Shown: positions 9,451 to 21,061, counted from the stretch's first letter. The stretch is DNA of 64,000 nt from Vibrio injensis (GCF_001895205.1 NZ_BDJF01000006.1:321581-385580); one strand, 5' to 3'. Translations and numbers: made by a program. Notes: generated from the sequence alone by a model not told the origin.

Positions 9451-10058
9451 CGCTGTTTTCCTTATTGATTATGATTACTCGGCGACAACTCTACCTAGCC
9501 GCTGAAAAAATCGTGGGTAACTCTAATTAGTCAGCAAGTAAACGAAGGTAGCAAGCACCACAGCAGCTTCAAGTAAAAAAGGGATTACCTAGAAAAGTAG
9601 GCGGCTAAAAGACATCGAGCGCTTTTTCTTCAAATCACAACGCACCAGCGATCATACCGTCAAGTTCTCGATAGAACAAATCAGTCATTACCAATGTCAG
9701 CCCATCCATCTATTTACATAAAATCACGTGAATAGCCTCACTTGCTGCGCTTTGGGGATCTATCATGGATCTTTTGCTTTATCTACCTTGATCAGCGATC
9801 TACCATAAAAAGAACATTTATATCACCACACACCGAAAGCATAAGTTACATATTCTGTATTTGGATTTTAAACAGATTAAAAATCTAAGCAGGTTAATCA
9901 AAAAACGAAATAATGAAATTTAATAAAAAGATCATTATCACTTATTATCGCTCATAGGATCCTATTTTGAGCATAACATAGAGCAATACTCAGAATTAAA
10001 CGTTAGTTAGTCGGGCAATAAACAACCAGTAAAATACTGTAACGAAAAAGAATAAAAA
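9451..10058. other. Gene-free stretch between yfgJ and der
   Basis: About 600 bp without a convincing reading frame. The part next to yfgJ holds its promoter region and a worn right end of an ERIC repeat (9540-9587). The rest is AT-rich, and I see no RNA gene or insertion sequence in it. Confidence 0.6.
9540..9587 (+). repeat. Remnant of an ERIC repeat (right end)
   Basis: The segment with ACGAAGGTAGCAAGCACC and CAGCAGCTTCAAGTA aligns with the right end of the fuller ERIC element at 35180-35374, with several mismatches. Only this end is recognisable. Confidence 0.5.
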
Positions 10059-10082
10059 AGCCCAAGCTATGGGCTTGGGCTT
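10059..10082 (-). terminator. Terminator of der
   Basis: AAGCCCAAGC (10059-10068) pairs with GCTTGGGCTT (10073-10082). On the minus strand it is followed by a T-run. Confidence 0.88.
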
Positions 10083-10103
10083 TTATAAAATATCAGTATC
10101 AGT

Positions 10104-11594
10104 CTATTTTCGACGATCTTTTACCATGTTCATTAAACGCTTACGTTTACGTTCCTGAGACAACGTCATCTTATTGATTTTGTTCTCAAACGGGTTTTCG
10201 CTGCTTTGGAACTGAATCCGGATTGGTGTCCCCATGATTTCTAATGATTTCCGGTAATAATTCATTAGATAACGCTTATAAGAATGAGGTAATTCATTCA
10301 CTTGGTTACCATGAATAACGATGATTGGTGGATTGTAGCCACCCGCGTGAGCGTATTTCAATTTAACGCGTCGACCACGAATCAATGGTGGCTGGTGATC
10401 ATCAGTCGCCATTTTCATGATACGAGTTAATACTGAAGTTCCCACTCGTGTCGTTGCAGAACGATAAGCTTCTTGCACCGACTCAAAAAGATGTCCGACA
10501 CCAGTACCATGTAGGGCTGAGATAAAATGGATACGAGCAAAATCAACAAACCCTAAGCGGCGATCTAACTCTTTTTTAACGCGCTCTTTGGTATCATTGC
10601 TTAAGCCATCCCATTTGTTGATCGCTATGACCACAGAACGCCCAGCATTTAAGGTAAAACCGAGTAAACTTAAATCTTGGTCGGAGATATTTTCGCGAGC
10701 ATCGATCACTAACAACACAACGTTAGCATCTTCTATCGCTTTTAGCGTTTTGACGACAGAAAATTTTTCTACCGTTTCATTGATACTTTTGCGACGGCGA
10801 ACACCCGCGGTATCAATCAAAACATACTCACGATCATCACGCTGCATTGGAATATAAATCGAGTCGCGTGTAGTGCCGGGCATATCATAAACCACAACCC
10901 GTTCTTCGCCTAAAATACGGTTTGTCAGTGTTGATTTACCAACATTAGGCCGACCAATAATAGCCAGTTTAATCGGTTGATCTTGTAACCGTTTAAATTC
11001 TGCTTCCGCTTCTTCTTCGGTATATTCCAACTGCTCGGGTTCATCAGTATCCACAAACTCTGTCAGATCTTCTAGACTCTGTAGTTCTTCGTTCATCTGC
11101 TCAGCAAGTGGATTCAACGCACGATCGATCAGAACAGCAACGCCTCGGCCATGAGCTGCGGCAATTTGGTACATCTGCGATCCCATCCCGAGCTGCCAAA
11201 ATTCAGCACAGGCCGCATCAGCATCAATACCGTCAACTTTATTCACAACCAAAATTGCGTTTTTCTCAATACGGCGTAAATGCTGAGCAATAGCTTCATC
11301 AGCGGAAGTTAACCCAGCACGGCCATCAACCATAAATAACACGACGTCCGCTTCATCGATCGCCGCCAATGATTGTTGAGCCATTTTGGTTTCAACGCCT
11401 TCTTCTGTACCATCAATACCACCGGTATCAATCACGATGAATTCGTTTTCACCTAATTTTGCTTGGCCATATTTTCTGTCGCGGGTTAAACCGGGGAAGT
11501 CCGCTACCAGTGCATCTCGTGTACGGGTGAGCCGGTTAAATAGCGTCGATTTACCTACATTGGGACGCCCAACAAGAGCAACAACAGGTATCAT
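10104..11594 (-). CDS. der: Ribosome-assembly GTPase Der (EngA)
   Basis: Essential GTPase with two tandem G domains, needed for 50S ribosomal subunit maturation. P-loops GRPNVGKST occur at residues 9-17 and again near 215-223, and NKVD/NKWD specificity motifs are present in both halves. A C-terminal KH-like domain follows, ending in a Lys/Arg-rich tail. The 496 residues compare with 490 in E. coli. The ATG at 11594 has GAGG upstream. It lies downstream of bamB, as in other gamma-proteobacteria. Confidence 0.98.
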   Translation of the reverse strand: MIPVVALVGRPNVGKSTLFNRLTRTRDALVADFPGLTRDRKYGQAKLGENEFIVIDTGGIDGTEEGVETKMAQQSLAAIDEADVVLFMVDGRAGLTSADEAIAQHLRRIEKNAILVVNKVDGIDADAACAEFWQLGMGSQMYQIAAAHGRGVAVLIDRALNPLAEQMNEELQSLEDLTEFVDTDEPEQLEYTEEEAEAEFKRLQDQPIKLAIIGRPNVGKSTLTNRILGEERVVVYDMPGTTRDSIYIPMQRDDREYVLIDTAGVRRRKSINETVEKFSVVKTLKAIEDANVVLLVIDARENISDQDLSLLGFTLNAGRSVVIAINKWDGLSNDTKERVKKELDRRLGFVDFARIHFISALHGTGVGHLFESVQEAYRSATTRVGTSVLTRIMKMATDDHQPPLIRGRRVKLKYAHAGGYNPPIIVIHGNQVNELPHSYKRYLMNYYRKSLEIMGTPIRIQFQSSENPFENKINKMTLSQERKRKRLMNMVKDRRK

Positions 11595-11716
11595 AACAAC
11601 CTCAATAATAATTCTTTCTTATGTAATTATACTCAAATGATTTTGCTACTCGGTACTAAAGTTTAGTATGACAAACACATTTGGGTATACAAACTCAAGG
11701 TTTATTGCAGCAAAAC

Positions 11717-11744
11717 GGCCCCTAGCTGTGTACAGCCAGGAGCC
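11717..11744 (-). terminator. Hairpin between bamB and der
   Basis: GGCCCCTAGCTG (11717-11728) and CAGCCAGGAGCC (11733-11744) form a near-perfect stem. On the minus strand it is followed by GTTTTGC, so it can act as a weak terminator or attenuator between bamB and der. Confidence 0.55.
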
Positions 11745-11765
11745 GAATGTGAATTATATCACGAT

Positions 11766-12926
11766 TTATTGAGTGATAGTCAGTTTCTTTATTTTACCAT
11801 CTCGCGAGATAATCAAGTAACCATCGTCAAGCGCAAGAGGACCGACAGCAAAACCGCTTTTGCTGACGAATTGTTGAGCAACAAATTCACCACTATTGCG
11901 ATCCAACCAGTGAAGATACCCTTCACTATCTCCAACGACCAAATAGCCATCAATCAATTTCGGTGCTGTTAATAAACGATGCTCTAGCTGACTATTCTGC
12001 CATAGCTCCGTACCACTGCGAGCATCAACGGCAACAACATGATCTTTATCCGTGACTAAAAACAGACGGCGACCATCACTAGCCATATCAGTCGTTGATG
12101 AATAATTGCGTTTCCATACCGCACTACCGGAACGCAAATCAATCGAAATCAACTGCCCGTTAAAACCGATGGCATAGAGATTAGCTCCGATGATCAACGG
12201 AGCGGCATCGACATCCACCAAGCGATCAATTTCAGTGGCACCTTGCGGCTGTCCTATCGGTTGTTGCCAAATTAATTGGCCACGCTCAATAATCGCCGCA
12301 GCGAGACGGCCGTTAGACGTCCCCCAAAAAACACCACCAGAAGCAGTCACTGGCCGACTATCGCCACGTAAGGTTAAACTTGGCACCTCAGTACTGATAG
12401 TCCATTTTTGAACACCATTAGTACTGTCTAACGCAAGCAATATGCCTCGGCTGGTATTGACAATCACTAGGTTACTGTCTGTCGCAACCGAAGCCAGTAC
12501 TTCACCGGCTACGTCAGCTCGCCAATTCAGCTCGCCCGTTTCCGCATCTAAAGCTAATACTTGACCGTTTTCACTGCCAATAAACAGCTGATTGTAAGCC
12601 GCAACAATGCCTCCAGATAAACGAGCTGGCATATCTTGTCTTACATTAACACGCCATAATGTTTTCCCATCATTGGGATCAAGTGCTTTTACTTCACCGT
12701 CACGACTGGCGACAAATACTTTGCCATAAGCGTATTCAGGAGTCAGATTAGAGAAAAAATGACCGACTCCCCGACCAACCGAATTACTCCAAATGGGTTG
12801 AGGCGTAAATTCACTACTCACACTGGGTAGTGGAGCCATAATGATATTTTCTTCTTCCCCAGCACATCCGCCTAACAAACCGATTACGGCCGCAGACAAA
12901 AGCACTTTGTTGAATATTTTTTTCAT
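11766..12926 (-). CDS. bamB: Outer-membrane assembly lipoprotein BamB
   Basis: A lipoprotein of the BAM complex that inserts beta-barrel proteins. The signal peptide ends in a lipobox LLGGC with the lipidated Cys at residue 21, counted from the ATG at 12926. The rest forms an eight-bladed PQQ-type propeller, with repeats such as GQVLALDAETGELNWRADV. It starts 12 bp after the yfgM stop and so belongs to the hisS-yfgM-bamB transcript. Confidence 0.96.
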   Translation of the reverse strand: MKKIFNKVLLSAAVIGLLGGCAGEEENIIMAPLPSVSSEFTPQPIWSNSVGRGVGHFFSNLTPEYAYGKVFVASRDGEVKALDPNDGKTLWRVNVRQDMPARLSGGIVAAYNQLFIGSENGQVLALDAETGELNWRADVAGEVLASVATDSNLVIVNTSRGILLALDSTNGVQKWTISTEVPSLTLRGDSRPVTASGGVFWGTSNGRLAAAIIERGQLIWQQPIGQPQGATEIDRLVDVDAAPLIIGANLYAIGFNGQLISIDLRSGSAVWKRNYSSTTDMASDGRRLFLVTDKDHVVAVDARSGTELWQNSQLEHRLLTAPKLIDGYLVVGDSEGYLHWLDRNSGEFVAQQFVSKSGFAVGPLALDDGYLIISRDGKIKKLTITQ

Positions 12927-12938
12927 CAACAGATGCCC

Positions 12939-13553
12939 TTATCTGGCTAGATCATCAAGTTTCAGTTGCAATGTCTGGCTAGCATTACTCGATTGTTGAG
13001 CTTGTGAATAGGCTGCATAAGCCGCGTCTTTATCTCCTTTACGTAATGCTATATCACCACGTAATTCAGCGACACGCGCAGCCCAACTGGCCTCAGTAAT
13101 CGTTGTTAGTTCAGCTAGAGCGGCATCAAATTGTTGCTGTTCGGCCTGTAAACGTGCAATGCGAAATGCGATCACAGGTGTTAATGCCGCGTCTTTCGTG
13201 GACTTCTTAGCCCATTCAAGTTGTGCTAACGCCTCATCAAACTGTCCAGCATCAGCTTGTGCTTTAGCAAGCTGCATCGCCGCTAAAACGGCATACTCCG
13301 ATTTCTGATGATTATCGATAAAATGCTGTAAATCAGACTCAGCTTGCGCCCCTTTAGCTGAAAAGTTAGCGATTGCTTTGCTATACGTTTCAGACGTTGT
13401 TTCTTGACCTGTCGTGGTTGAATGTTGGTAATAACGCCATCCAAACAAACCGCCAAGACCAAGCACAGCACCAAGGAGAACGGCCTTACCGTTCTCTTTC
13501 CACCAATCTTTGATCGCTTCAACTTGTTGTTCTTCGGTATCGTAGAGTTCCAC
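12939..13553 (-). CDS. yfgM: YfgM, periplasmic chaperone-like protein anchored to SecYEG
   Basis: 204 residues with a short cytoplasmic start, one membrane segment at about 26-44 (AVLLGAVLGLGGLFGW) and a periplasmic domain with TPR-like helices. In E. coli YfgM works with PpiD at the Sec translocon. The start is GTG at 13553 with GAGG seven bases upstream. It lies between hisS and bamB, the conserved order. Confidence 0.92.
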   Translation of the reverse strand: MELYDTEEQQVEAIKDWWKENGKAVLLGAVLGLGGLFGWRYYQHSTTTGQETTSETYSKAIANFSAKGAQAESDLQHFIDNHQKSEYAVLAAMQLAKAQADAGQFDEALAQLEWAKKSTKDAALTPVIAFRIARLQAEQQQFDAALAELTTITEASWAARVAELRGDIALRKGDKDAAYAAYSQAQQSSNASQTLQLKLDDLAR

Positions 13554-13592
13554 TTCCTGTCCTCTTAAATAAGAAATCTCAAAAACGTGCGT

Positions 13593-14861
13593 TTAAACGA
13601 GATGAGCCAATTGGCTAGCAATGTCAGTTTGAGATAACGTGGTTTGTTGACCACCAAGTAAATCTTTTAGTACTACGGTTTTTTCAGCGATCTCGTCTTC
13701 ACCAAGTACCAGAGCCACCGCAGCACCGACTTTATCTGCGCGTTTAAATTGTTTTTTGAAGTTACCACCGCCACAGTGGTTCATCACGCGTAAACCTGGA
13801 ACTTGCTCACGCAACTGTTCCGCAAGCTTCATACCTGCCATGGTGGTACCTTCACCAGCGGTGACAATATAAACGTCTACGCTACGCCGCACGTCTGTAT
13901 TACCTAGGGTTTCCATCATCAATACCAGACGCTCAAGCCCCATAGCAAAACCAACAGCCGGAGTCGCCTTCCCTCCAAGCTGTTCAACCAAGCCGTCATA
14001 ACGTCCACCGCCACACACGGTGCCTTGTGAGCCTAAGCTTTCTGTTATCCATTCAAAAACCGTTCGATTGTAATAATCTAATCCACGCACTAAACGTTGA
14101 TTAACGGTGTATTCGATACCTGCCGCGTCAAGAAGTTCACACAAACCGCTAAAATGTTGTTTCGACTCGGCATCTAAGTAGTCGGCCAATTCGGGCGCAT
14201 CACCAAGTATCGCTTGAACGTCTGGATTTTTACTATCCAGAACACGCAATGGATTGGTATACATGCGACGTTTGCAATCTTCATCTAATACATCTTGATG
14301 TTGCTCTAAATACTCAATCAATGCACTGCGATAATCAGCGCGAGCCGCCAATGAACCAATCGAATTAAGCTCTAGTCGCACATGCTCAGCAATGCCAAGT
14401 TCACGCCATAGCCGTGCTGTCATCATGATCAGCTCTGCATCAACATCTGGCCCATCGATACCAAATACTTCAACGCCACATTGATGGAACTGACGATAAC
14501 GACCTTTCTGAGGACGCTCATGACGGAACATTGGTCCGATATACCATAAACGCTGCTCTTGATTGTACAGCAACCCATGTTCAATTCCGGCACGAACGCA
14601 ACCGGCTGTTCCTTCAGGACGAAGGCTTAAGCTATCGCCATTACGATCCGCAAACGTATACATCTCTTTTTCGACCACATCGGTCACTTCACCAATAGCA
14701 CGGCTAAAAAGTGGCGTCATTTCAACGATAGGCATACGCACTTCGCTATAGCCATAGGCACTAACGACATTTTTAACTGCGTTCTCCACTTTTTGCCAAA
14801 GTGGAGATTGAGTAGGGAGGCAGTCGTTCATGCCTCGAATTGCTTGAATAGTCTTTGCCAA
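13593..14861 (-). CDS. hisS: Histidyl-tRNA synthetase
   Basis: Class II synthetase, 422 residues, cytosolic. Motif 2 lies in [17 protein letters not shown], the histidine-specific motif in [11 protein letters not shown] and motif 3 in [11 protein letters not shown]; a C-terminal anticodon-binding domain follows. The family N-terminus [13 protein letters not shown] begins at a TTG codon at 14861 with only a weak ribosome-binding site; no better start exists without losing conserved residues. It follows ispG by 24 bp in the same operon. Confidence 0.97.
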   Translation of the reverse strand: MAKTIQAIRGMNDCLPTQSPLWQKVENAVKNVVSAYGYSEVRMPIVEMTPLFSRAIGEVTDVVEKEMYTFADRNGDSLSLRPEGTAGCVRAGIEHGLLYNQEQRLWYIGPMFRHERPQKGRYRQFHQCGVEVFGIDGPDVDAELIMMTARLWRELGIAEHVRLELNSIGSLAARADYRSALIEYLEQHQDVLDEDCKRRMYTNPLRVLDSKNPDVQAILGDAPELADYLDAESKQHFSGLCELLDAAGIEYTVNQRLVRGLDYYNRTVFEWITESLGSQGTVCGGGRYDGLVEQLGGKATPAVGFAMGLERLVLMMETLGNTDVRRSVDVYIVTAGEGTTMAGMKLAEQLREQVPGLRVMNHCGGGNFKKQFKRADKVGAAVALVLGEDEIAEKTVVLKDLLGGQQTTLSQTDIASQLAHLV

Positions 14862-14885
14862 AATATTTACCGTAATATCGTGAGG

Positions 14886-16010
14886 TTAATCTTGCTCGAT
14901 TTGCTGAATAGCAATACGATTTTTCGTGTCTAATTGAGCCGCTTTTGAGCGGATTCTAGCTTCGAGCTGAGCAACGAGATCATCGTTATCAAAGCGCTCT
15001 TTCTGACGAACACCATCTTCGTAGAAAGCACTTTTTTTATTACTGCCAGCCAATCCTAAGTGAGAGACTTCCGCTTCACCAGGGCCATTGACAACACAAC
15101 CAATGATCGAGACATCCATTGGAGTTAACACATCTTCTAAACGCTGCTCAAGTGCGTTGACCGTACTTATCACATCAAATTCCTGACGAGAACAACTTGG
15201 ACAAGCGATAAAATTGATCCCACGCGAGCGAATACGCAGTGATTTCAGAATATCAAAACCGACTTTAATCTCTTCAACAGGATCGGCTGCTAAAGAAATC
15301 CGTAACGTGTCACCAATACCTTCTGCTAATAGCATTCCTAAGCCAACAGCCGATTTAACAGCCCCCGCTCGGGCACCGCCCGCTTCGGTGATCCCTAAAT
15401 GAAGAGGTTGATCAATTTGTTTGGCCAGTAAGCGATAAGAATCCACTGCTAGAAACACATCCGAAGCTTTGACACTGACTTTGAATTGATCAAAGTTTAG
15501 TCTGTCGAGAATATCGACGTGGCGCATCGCAGATTCAACCAAAGCTTCGGGTGTTGGTTCGCCATATTTAAGCTGCAGATCTTTTTCTAATGAACCACCA
15601 TTAACACCAATTCGAATCGGAATGCCTTTATCACGAGCACAGTCAACGACCGAGCGAATCCGAGCTTCATTACCGATATTGCCAGGGTTAATCCGTAAAC
15701 AATCAACACCATACTCGGCCACTTTTAAAGCGATTCGATAGTCAAAATGAATATCTGCCACTAAAGGAATCGAGACCTGTTGCTTAATTAACTTGAATGC
15801 GTCAGCAGCATCCATGGTTGGAACGGAAACGCGGACAATATCTGCGCCCACTTTCTCCAACGCTTTTATTTGAGCGACGGTCGCAGCCACATCTGTGGTT
15901 CTGGTGTTGGTCATGGATTGTACGGCGATAGGCGCGCCATCGCCAATAGGTACGTTACCCACATAAATACGTGTAGAGGGGCGACGCTTAATAGGAGACT
16001 TGTGTTGCAT
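14886..16010 (-). CDS. ispG: 4-hydroxy-3-methylbut-2-enyl diphosphate synthase (flavodoxin/ferredoxin)
   Basis: Penultimate step of the MEP isoprenoid pathway, an iron-sulfur enzyme. A TIM-barrel domain with [10 protein letters not shown] is followed by the cluster domain. The cluster ligands are the Cys pair in ACPSCS (about 270/273), the Cys in [11 protein letters not shown] (about 305) and the following Glu. At 374 residues it matches the bacterial type. It needs a [4Fe-4S] cluster, so it depends on a cluster assembly route that the shortened isc locus nearby does not supply. Confidence 0.97.
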   Translation of the reverse strand: MQHKSPIKRRPSTRIYVGNVPIGDGAPIAVQSMTNTRTTDVAATVAQIKALEKVGADIVRVSVPTMDAADAFKLIKQQVSIPLVADIHFDYRIALKVAEYGVDCLRINPGNIGNEARIRSVVDCARDKGIPIRIGVNGGSLEKDLQLKYGEPTPEALVESAMRHVDILDRLNFDQFKVSVKASDVFLAVDSYRLLAKQIDQPLHLGITEAGGARAGAVKSAVGLGMLLAEGIGDTLRISLAADPVEEIKVGFDILKSLRIRSRGINFIACPSCSRQEFDVISTVNALEQRLEDVLTPMDVSIIGCVVNGPGEAEVSHLGLAGSNKKSAFYEDGVRQKERFDNDDLVAQLEARIRSKAAQLDTKNRIAIQQIEQD

Positions 16011-16018
16011 AATTTCGT

Positions 16019-16927
16019 CTAAGGTAAGGTGAATCTAGCTACTCTGCCTGAAGTATACCCAGAAAGGTCGACAGGTTCACTCGCAAATGTGACAGAAACA
16101 CCTTCTGGTGCTCCAAGAATGACACTAATTGGGGTTTCACCACGCACATTGACCGATTGACCGGCTTTTTTAACGCCAGTAGACAATGTTTTGCCTGTGG
16201 CATCTTTAACTTGAATCCAACAGTCGGCGCTAAAAGTCATGCTCAGTAAATTACTCTCGTCAGCGTTGACAGGAGTATTTTCTGTCACTGCGGATGTGAT
16301 GGATGGCTCAACCTCTAAAACAGGCTCAACAGCACTGTCGTTAACGGATTCACTTTCTGATTGCTCGGCAACTGAGGCATCGTTATCAGCAGTAAGCTCA
16401 CTGACCGTCGGCAACTGATCTAAAACTGGATCGACCGTTGCTAAAGGACGCTGGCTATTTTGCTCAGTAATCAGTGAGCTGCGCTCACTCGACGACGTGA
16501 GATTATTGTGTTGGTTATTCTGCCACCACCACAGTGATGACATACCAATAATCACCAATACAATAACCCAAGTGATCAACATGATACGGCTATCGTGCTG
16601 ATCACGCTTGGTTTTTTTAGAAAAACTTTGCATCTTCTGCTCTTGAGGCTCAATCACATAGTGCACCTCATAAGCTTCGACGACTTCAGCAGCCGAAAGT
16701 CCGACGGCTTTAGCGTAAGAACGCAGATAACCACGAGTAAAAGTGGCCACTAAATCAGAATCAAATTGGTTATCTTCAATATTGCGAATAATCGCTACCC
16801 GCAATCGTAAGCGATCAGCCACCTGCTTTTGACTCAACCCTAAAGCTTCTCGTTTAAGCTTAAGCAGTGTGCCGGGTTGTTGAACGTTCGGCGTTTCTTC
16901 AACGATGGTCTCTTGTTGTGTATTCAT
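16019..16927 (-). CDS. rodZ: Cell-shape protein RodZ
   Basis: Inner-membrane protein that links MreB to the rod-shape machinery. It has an N-terminal helix-turn-helix domain ([17 protein letters not shown]), a single membrane segment ([21 protein letters not shown] region, about residue 114-134), a Ser/Glu-rich linker and a C-terminal beta domain with [15 protein letters not shown] chose the ATG at 16927 (MNTQQETI) from the family N-terminus; a TTG at 16939 is also open. It lies 9 bp before ispG. No pilW gene precedes it, unlike in other vibrios. Confidence 0.94.
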   Translation of the reverse strand: MNTQQETIVEETPNVQQPGTLLKLKREALGLSQKQVADRLRLRVAIIRNIEDNQFDSDLVATFTRGYLRSYAKAVGLSAAEVVEAYEVHYVIEPQEQKMQSFSKKTKRDQHDSRIMLITWVIVLVIIGMSSLWWWQNNQHNNLTSSSERSSLITEQNSQRPLATVDPVLDQLPTVSELTADNDASVAEQSESESVNDSAVEPVLEVEPSITSAVTENTPVNADESNLLSMTFSADCWIQVKDATGKTLSTGVKKAGQSVNVRGETPISVILGAPEGVSVTFASEPVDLSGYTSGRVARFTLP

Positions 16928-17449
16928 CCGCGCTATCAATCTCTTTTATTCGTGTTCGAGCCGAAGCCTACGCTGTTATTTTTGTCTCTATTCGTTAGTC
17001 GCGTTTAGGTTCTCAGGGCTCCAACAGGGAAAATGGTTTCATCCAATTCACTTAAGTTTCAATAACGCCGACTTCCGTACTGATTTTGCTTATACAGCGA
17101 GGAAATTGCATTATTACTCATCAACTAATTTGGATATCACGTTTGTTTGATTCGACCGCTACATCGAATGGGCTATCATTAATTCATTCTAATGGATCTT
17201 AGGCGGTAAACAACATTGATTTGAAAAAGAAATTACAGCTAGGTCAAGATTTTTCGTTAAATTGACATAAAAAAGCCATAATTTGCCACTGTGAACTAAG
17301 AATCCAACTATGCATCAAAACACCTTACGCAGCCTGTTTCAGTTAATAGCATGATTCTATCAAGGTGCTCTATGACCGATAAAAACTGAACATCCCTTGG
17401 CTTATAAACTCAAAATCTAACTCGACTTGTTTAGCGGTTTTCTCTTAAC
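16928..17449. other. Gene-free stretch where pilW/pilF is expected
   Basis: About 520 bp between rodZ and the hairpin after rlmN. In other Vibrio genomes a type IV pilus lipoprotein gene (pilW/pilF, about 250 codons) stands here. The minus-strand frames carry stops throughout, and I recognise no TPR or lipobox remnant. It must contain the rodZ promoter, which I cannot place with confidence. Confidence 0.6.
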
Positions 17450-17479
17450 AACAACGCCAGCGAAAAGGCTGGCGTTGTT
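17450..17479. terminator. Strong hairpin just downstream of rlmN
   Basis: AACAACGCCAGC (17450-17461) pairs perfectly with GCTGGCGTTGTT (17468-17479) around a 6-base loop, 9 bp after the rlmN stop. There is no clean T-run on the minus strand, so it may protect the 3' end as well as terminate. Confidence 0.6.
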
Positions 17480-17487
17480 AAAAAGGT

Positions 17488-18609
17488 TTATAAGGTTTTT
17501 ACGGGAATAATCTGCTCCGGCTGCTGCTTTAATTTCGTCCGTTTGGTTCTGTCTATTACATCACCAACCAACTGGCCGCAAGCAGCGTCAATATCATCAC
17601 CACGCGTTTTACGTATTGTCACCGTATGCTCATATTGCATTAAGGTTTTTTGAAAACGATCAATGCGTGAGTTACTGGGTTTTTTATACGGTGAGCCTGG
17701 ATAAGGATTAAACGGAATCAAGTTAATTTTACAAGGTGTTCCTTTCATCAACTGAGCCAACTCATGCGCATGTTCCGTGCCATCATTGACATGATCCAAC
17801 AAAACATATTCAACAGTCACTTTACCGCGATTAGCGTTAGAAGAGGCAATATAACGGCGCACTGAAGCAAGGAAATCTTGAATATCCCAACGATCATTAA
17901 TAGGCATAATTTCGCTGCGTAATTTATCGTTAGGTGCATGAAGTGAAATCGCTAATGCCACGTCAATTTGCCCGGTCATTTGATCTAAACCAGAAACGAC
18001 ACCTGAAGTAGAGACCGTTACGCGACGTTTCGATAAACCAAAACCGAGATCATCAAGCATAATTTCTAACGCAGGAATGAGGTTTTTCATATTGAGCAAC
18101 GGCTCACCCATACCCATCATTACTACGTTAGTGATCGGACGGCGGCCCGTTTCTTTTTCCAAACCAATTTCACGTGCAGCACGCCAAACCTGACCAATAA
18201 TTTCCGAAACGCGTAAATTACGGTTAAACCCTTGCTGGGCGGTTGAACAAAACTTACATTCCAGCGCACAACCAACTTGTGAAGAGACACATAATGTAGC
18301 GCGATCTTCCTCGGGGATATAGACGGTTTCAACATCTTGATCCCCCACTCGCATCGCCCATTTTATCGTGCCATCACTGGAGTATTGAGCATCAGAAACG
18401 TAAGGCGCTCGAATCTCACAATGAGTCTGTAATTTCTCACGTAGGTTTTTGTTAATGTTGGTCATTTTTTCGAAGTCATCACAACCGAAGTGATAAATCC
18501 ACTTCATGATTTGATCAGCTCGAAACGCTTTTTCACCCAATTCTTCTGCGAAATAAGTACGTAAGCCTTTGCGATCAAAATCGAGCAGATTGACTTTTTC
18601 AGTGGTCAT
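17488..18609 (-). CDS. rlmN: Dual-specificity 23S rRNA/tRNA adenine-C2 methyltransferase RlmN
   Basis: Radical SAM enzyme that methylates A2503 of 23S rRNA and A37 of some tRNAs. The cluster motif Cx3Cx2C is at Cys114, Cys118 and Cys121 (CALECKFC), and the second catalytic Cys is in DIDAACGQL near the C-terminus. Its 373 residues are normal. The start has GGAG seven bases upstream. It stands alone between two hairpins. Confidence 0.97.
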   Translation of the reverse strand: MTTEKVNLLDFDRKGLRTYFAEELGEKAFRADQIMKWIYHFGCDDFEKMTNINKNLREKLQTHCEIRAPYVSDAQYSSDGTIKWAMRVGDQDVETVYIPEEDRATLCVSSQVGCALECKFCSTAQQGFNRNLRVSEIIGQVWRAAREIGLEKETGRRPITNVVMMGMGEPLLNMKNLIPALEIMLDDLGFGLSKRRVTVSTSGVVSGLDQMTGQIDVALAISLHAPNDKLRSEIMPINDRWDIQDFLASVRRYIASSNANRGKVTVEYVLLDHVNDGTEHAHELAQLMKGTPCKINLIPFNPYPGSPYKKPSNSRIDRFQKTLMQYEHTVTIRKTRGDDIDAACGQLVGDVIDRTKRTKLKQQPEQIIPVKTL

Positions 18610-18741
18610 GTGGCCTCTCCAAAATGGAACTAGAATTAAGGGCGCGAATTGTACAGCCTTTATTCAGTGACAACAAGCACAGTAAAACCCTGAATTTTTT
18701 ACGACATTATCGGGATAGGAAAGCGGTTCTGGTCGATGATA

Positions 18742-18773
18742 AATCCCTGATGAGATATGACTTATCAGGGATT
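18742..18773. terminator. Stem-loop between ndk and rlmN
   Basis: AATCCCTGAT (18742-18751) pairs with ATCAGGGATT (18764-18773), loop 12. It lies after ndk on the minus strand and lacks a long T-run, so it is a weak terminator or a processing structure. Confidence 0.5.
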
Positions 18774-18891
18774 ACAAATAGATATGGATATGAACTATTT
18801 ACCAACAGCTTAACGTTTACTTTATAGTGAGGTAAAGCCATAAACCATCCAGATCTGAGTCTTGATGATGGTATTTTTGTTCTACGGCAAA

Positions 18892-19323
18892 TCACTCACT
18901 GCGCGGGCAAATTTCAGCTTCGGGAAAAAAGAACTCAATTTCACGAGCTGCGGAAGCCGGACTATCACTGCCATGCACGGAGTTATAACGCATACTCAGC
19001 GCATAATCGGCGCGAATCGTACCACAAGCCGCTTCTTCAGGATTGGTTTTGCCCATTAATTCACGGTAACGAACAATCGCATTTTCTCCTTCTAACACCT
19101 GAACCATGATCGGACCTGATGTCATAAAGGCTTTTAGGTCATTAAAGAAGGCTTTCCCTTCGTGCTCAGCATAAAAGCCACTCGCTTGATCTTCGGTTAA
19201 ATGAACCATTTTGGCTGCGATAATTCTCAACCCAGCTTTTTCTATGCGATGGTAAATCTCGCCAATCAAGTTACGCTTTACCGCGTCAGGCTTGATAATT
19301 GAAAACGTTCTTTCAAGAGCCAT
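18892..19323 (-). CDS. ndk: Nucleoside diphosphate kinase
   Basis: Transfers the gamma phosphate between nucleoside triphosphates and diphosphates. The protein has 143 residues; the N-terminus [12 protein letters not shown] and the active-site His in NSVHGSDS are typical. The ATG has AAAGGACAT just upstream. It is between pepB and rlmN, as in other vibrios. Confidence 0.98.
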   Translation of the reverse strand: MALERTFSIIKPDAVKRNLIGEIYHRIEKAGLRIIAAKMVHLTEDQASGFYAEHEGKAFFNDLKAFMTSGPIMVQVLEGENAIVRYRELMGKTNPEEAACGTIRADYALSMRYNSVHGSDSPASAAREIEFFFPEAEICPRSE

Positions 19324-19511
19324 AAGATGTCCTTTTTACATTTTGATAATAATAGTAAGGCTTATTGAACCACTCCCCAACGGCTTACTGTGGCTAATCT
19401 GCGAGCTAATCAGGCCAAGATAGAAATAGACTCATCAACGCCGTCAATAGCACTACCCCAGCAAAAACAATGGGTATAAAACGGGGCAAACGACTGCCCC
19501 TTAATTAATCA

Positions 19512-20804
19512 TTATTTGGCCTGATCCAATAAAATACGCGCGACGGTCTTAACGCCCATCGCTGTTGCCCCTGCGGCCCATTTATCACTAGCGGATTTAC
19601 GATACGTTCCCGCGCAATCAACATGTAGCCAGCCTTGATGGTAATCGTCAACAAAGTAGGATAAGAAAGCCGCTGCCGTACTTGCACCCGGTGAATAATC
19701 ACCAGAACAAATATTAGAGAGATCAGCAAAGTTCGAGGGCAACATATCACGGTGAAAATCAGCTAATGGCAGTGCCCATAATCCCTCATTTTCCTCTTTA
19801 GCCGCATCGAGCGCTTGTTGACTCAAAGTTTTATCAAAACTCAGCAATGCATGATAGTCATTACCCAACGCATTTTTTGCAGCTCCCGTTAGGGTGGCAC
19901 AATCGATGATCAATTGTGGTTTTTGCTCTGAAGCGTAAATCAAACCATCGGCTAAAACTAACCGCCCTTCTGCGTCAGTATTCATAATTTCAACGGTTTT
20001 GCCGTTTTTATAGGTGATCACATCACCCAATTTTAATGCACGGCCAGATACCATGTTCTCAGCACAACACAAAATGAGCTTAACGCGTTTATTTAAGCCA
20101 CGCATGATAGCCAGACCAAGGGCTCCGGTGATGGTTCCTGCTCCGCCCATATCCGCTTTCATCGAAGACATGAAATTAGACGGTTTTAAACTATAGCCAC
20201 CAGAGTCAAAGGTAATGCCTTTGCCGACTAAGCAGGCAAATACAGGGGCATTATCATCGCCCGTTGGGTTGTAGTCTAATTGCAACATGGCAGAAGTGCG
20301 CTCAGAGCCTCGCCCTACCGCATAAATGCCTTCCCAGTTTTCCGTCAATAGGTCTTTGTCTTTTACAATTCGATAAGAGACGTGATCCGGAGCTAATGAC
20401 TTAATAAACTCGGCAGCCATGGTCGCTAATTGACGAGGAGCCACTTCTTCAGCACTTTTATTGATAATATCGCGTGTCCAATCCGCCGCTTTAATCCGTG
20501 CTTCAAGTTCCGCTTGATCAGCGGCAGCTAACGATTCCCACTGCAAGGTATTTTTCTTTTTAGGATCACGGTAACCTTGGTAAAATGCCCAGATCGTTTC
20601 CAAAGTCCATGCGGAACCGGATAAATGTAATGAACGCAATCCTTGGCCATCTAATTTACGCGCAGCACGCTGAATGGCATTGAGATCATTCTCTTTCGAT
20701 AAATGAATGGTCGCGCCTTGCTCTGTAAATGATACGAGGGCTTTTTCTCCCCACTGAGGCTGGGCTGATTCTAGACTAATAAATACAGGCATCTGTGTAG
20801 ACAT
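19512..20804 (-). CDS. pepB: Peptidase B, M17 leucyl aminopeptidase family
   Basis: Cytosolic metallo-aminopeptidase, 430 residues, usually a hexamer. The metal and catalytic residues lie in [15 protein letters not shown] and [14 protein letters not shown], both intact. In most gamma-proteobacteria pepB follows iscX at the end of the isc cluster; here it comes straight after iscS, behind a terminator, so it has its own promoter in the 257-bp gap. SD sequence AAGGAG precedes the ATG. Confidence 0.96.
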   Translation of the reverse strand: MSTQMPVFISLESAQPQWGEKALVSFTEQGATIHLSKENDLNAIQRAARKLDGQGLRSLHLSGSAWTLETIWAFYQGYRDPKKKNTLQWESLAAADQAELEARIKAADWTRDIINKSAEEVAPRQLATMAAEFIKSLAPDHVSYRIVKDKDLLTENWEGIYAVGRGSERTSAMLQLDYNPTGDDNAPVFACLVGKGITFDSGGYSLKPSNFMSSMKADMGGAGTITGALGLAIMRGLNKRVKLILCCAENMVSGRALKLGDVITYKNGKTVEIMNTDAEGRLVLADGLIYASEQKPQLIIDCATLTGAAKNALGNDYHALLSFDKTLSQQALDAAKEENEGLWALPLADFHRDMLPSNFADLSNICSGDYSPGASTAAAFLSYFVDDYHQGWLHVDCAGTYRKSASDKWAAGATAMGVKTVARILLDQAK

Positions 20805-20985
20805 GGTTTCTCCTTGTCCTATATGGTGTGGCCTTAATAGATATATTCCATTGTTCCGTTACACTACCGCGCGATTACCGCTCTAGTAACGAGTTGAGAA
20901 TAACTACTCTCGGATATATCTGAATCACAACGAATAATCAACCTAACGATGTTAACATTTTGTCGCGTAAAAATACCCACTGGAT

Positions 20986-21008
20986 AAAAAAACGGACCAT
21001 TAGGTCCG
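20986..21008 (-). terminator. Terminator ending the short iscR-iscS operon
   Basis: GGTCCG (21003-21008) and CGGACC (20993-20998) form the stem; on the minus strand seven T follow. It lies 54 bp after the iscS stop, so transcription stops before pepB. Confidence 0.85.
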
Positions 21009-21061
21009 CTTATTTTGCTTAAAATTGTTAACTCAACACTGATTTGATGGTTCGCTACCTA

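Noticed and set aside
9900..9960. A Fur box in the gap before der (GATCATTATCA and neighbours)
   Set aside because: Only a loose match, and no gene in suitable orientation begins nearby.
16928..17449. A degraded pilW pseudogene
   Set aside because: No lipobox, TPR pattern or long open segment could be recognised on the minus strand.
20805..21061. Possible remnants of iscU, fdx or iscX between iscS and pepB
   Set aside because: All frames carry stops and no conserved cysteine motif is visible; a terminator takes up part of the gap.
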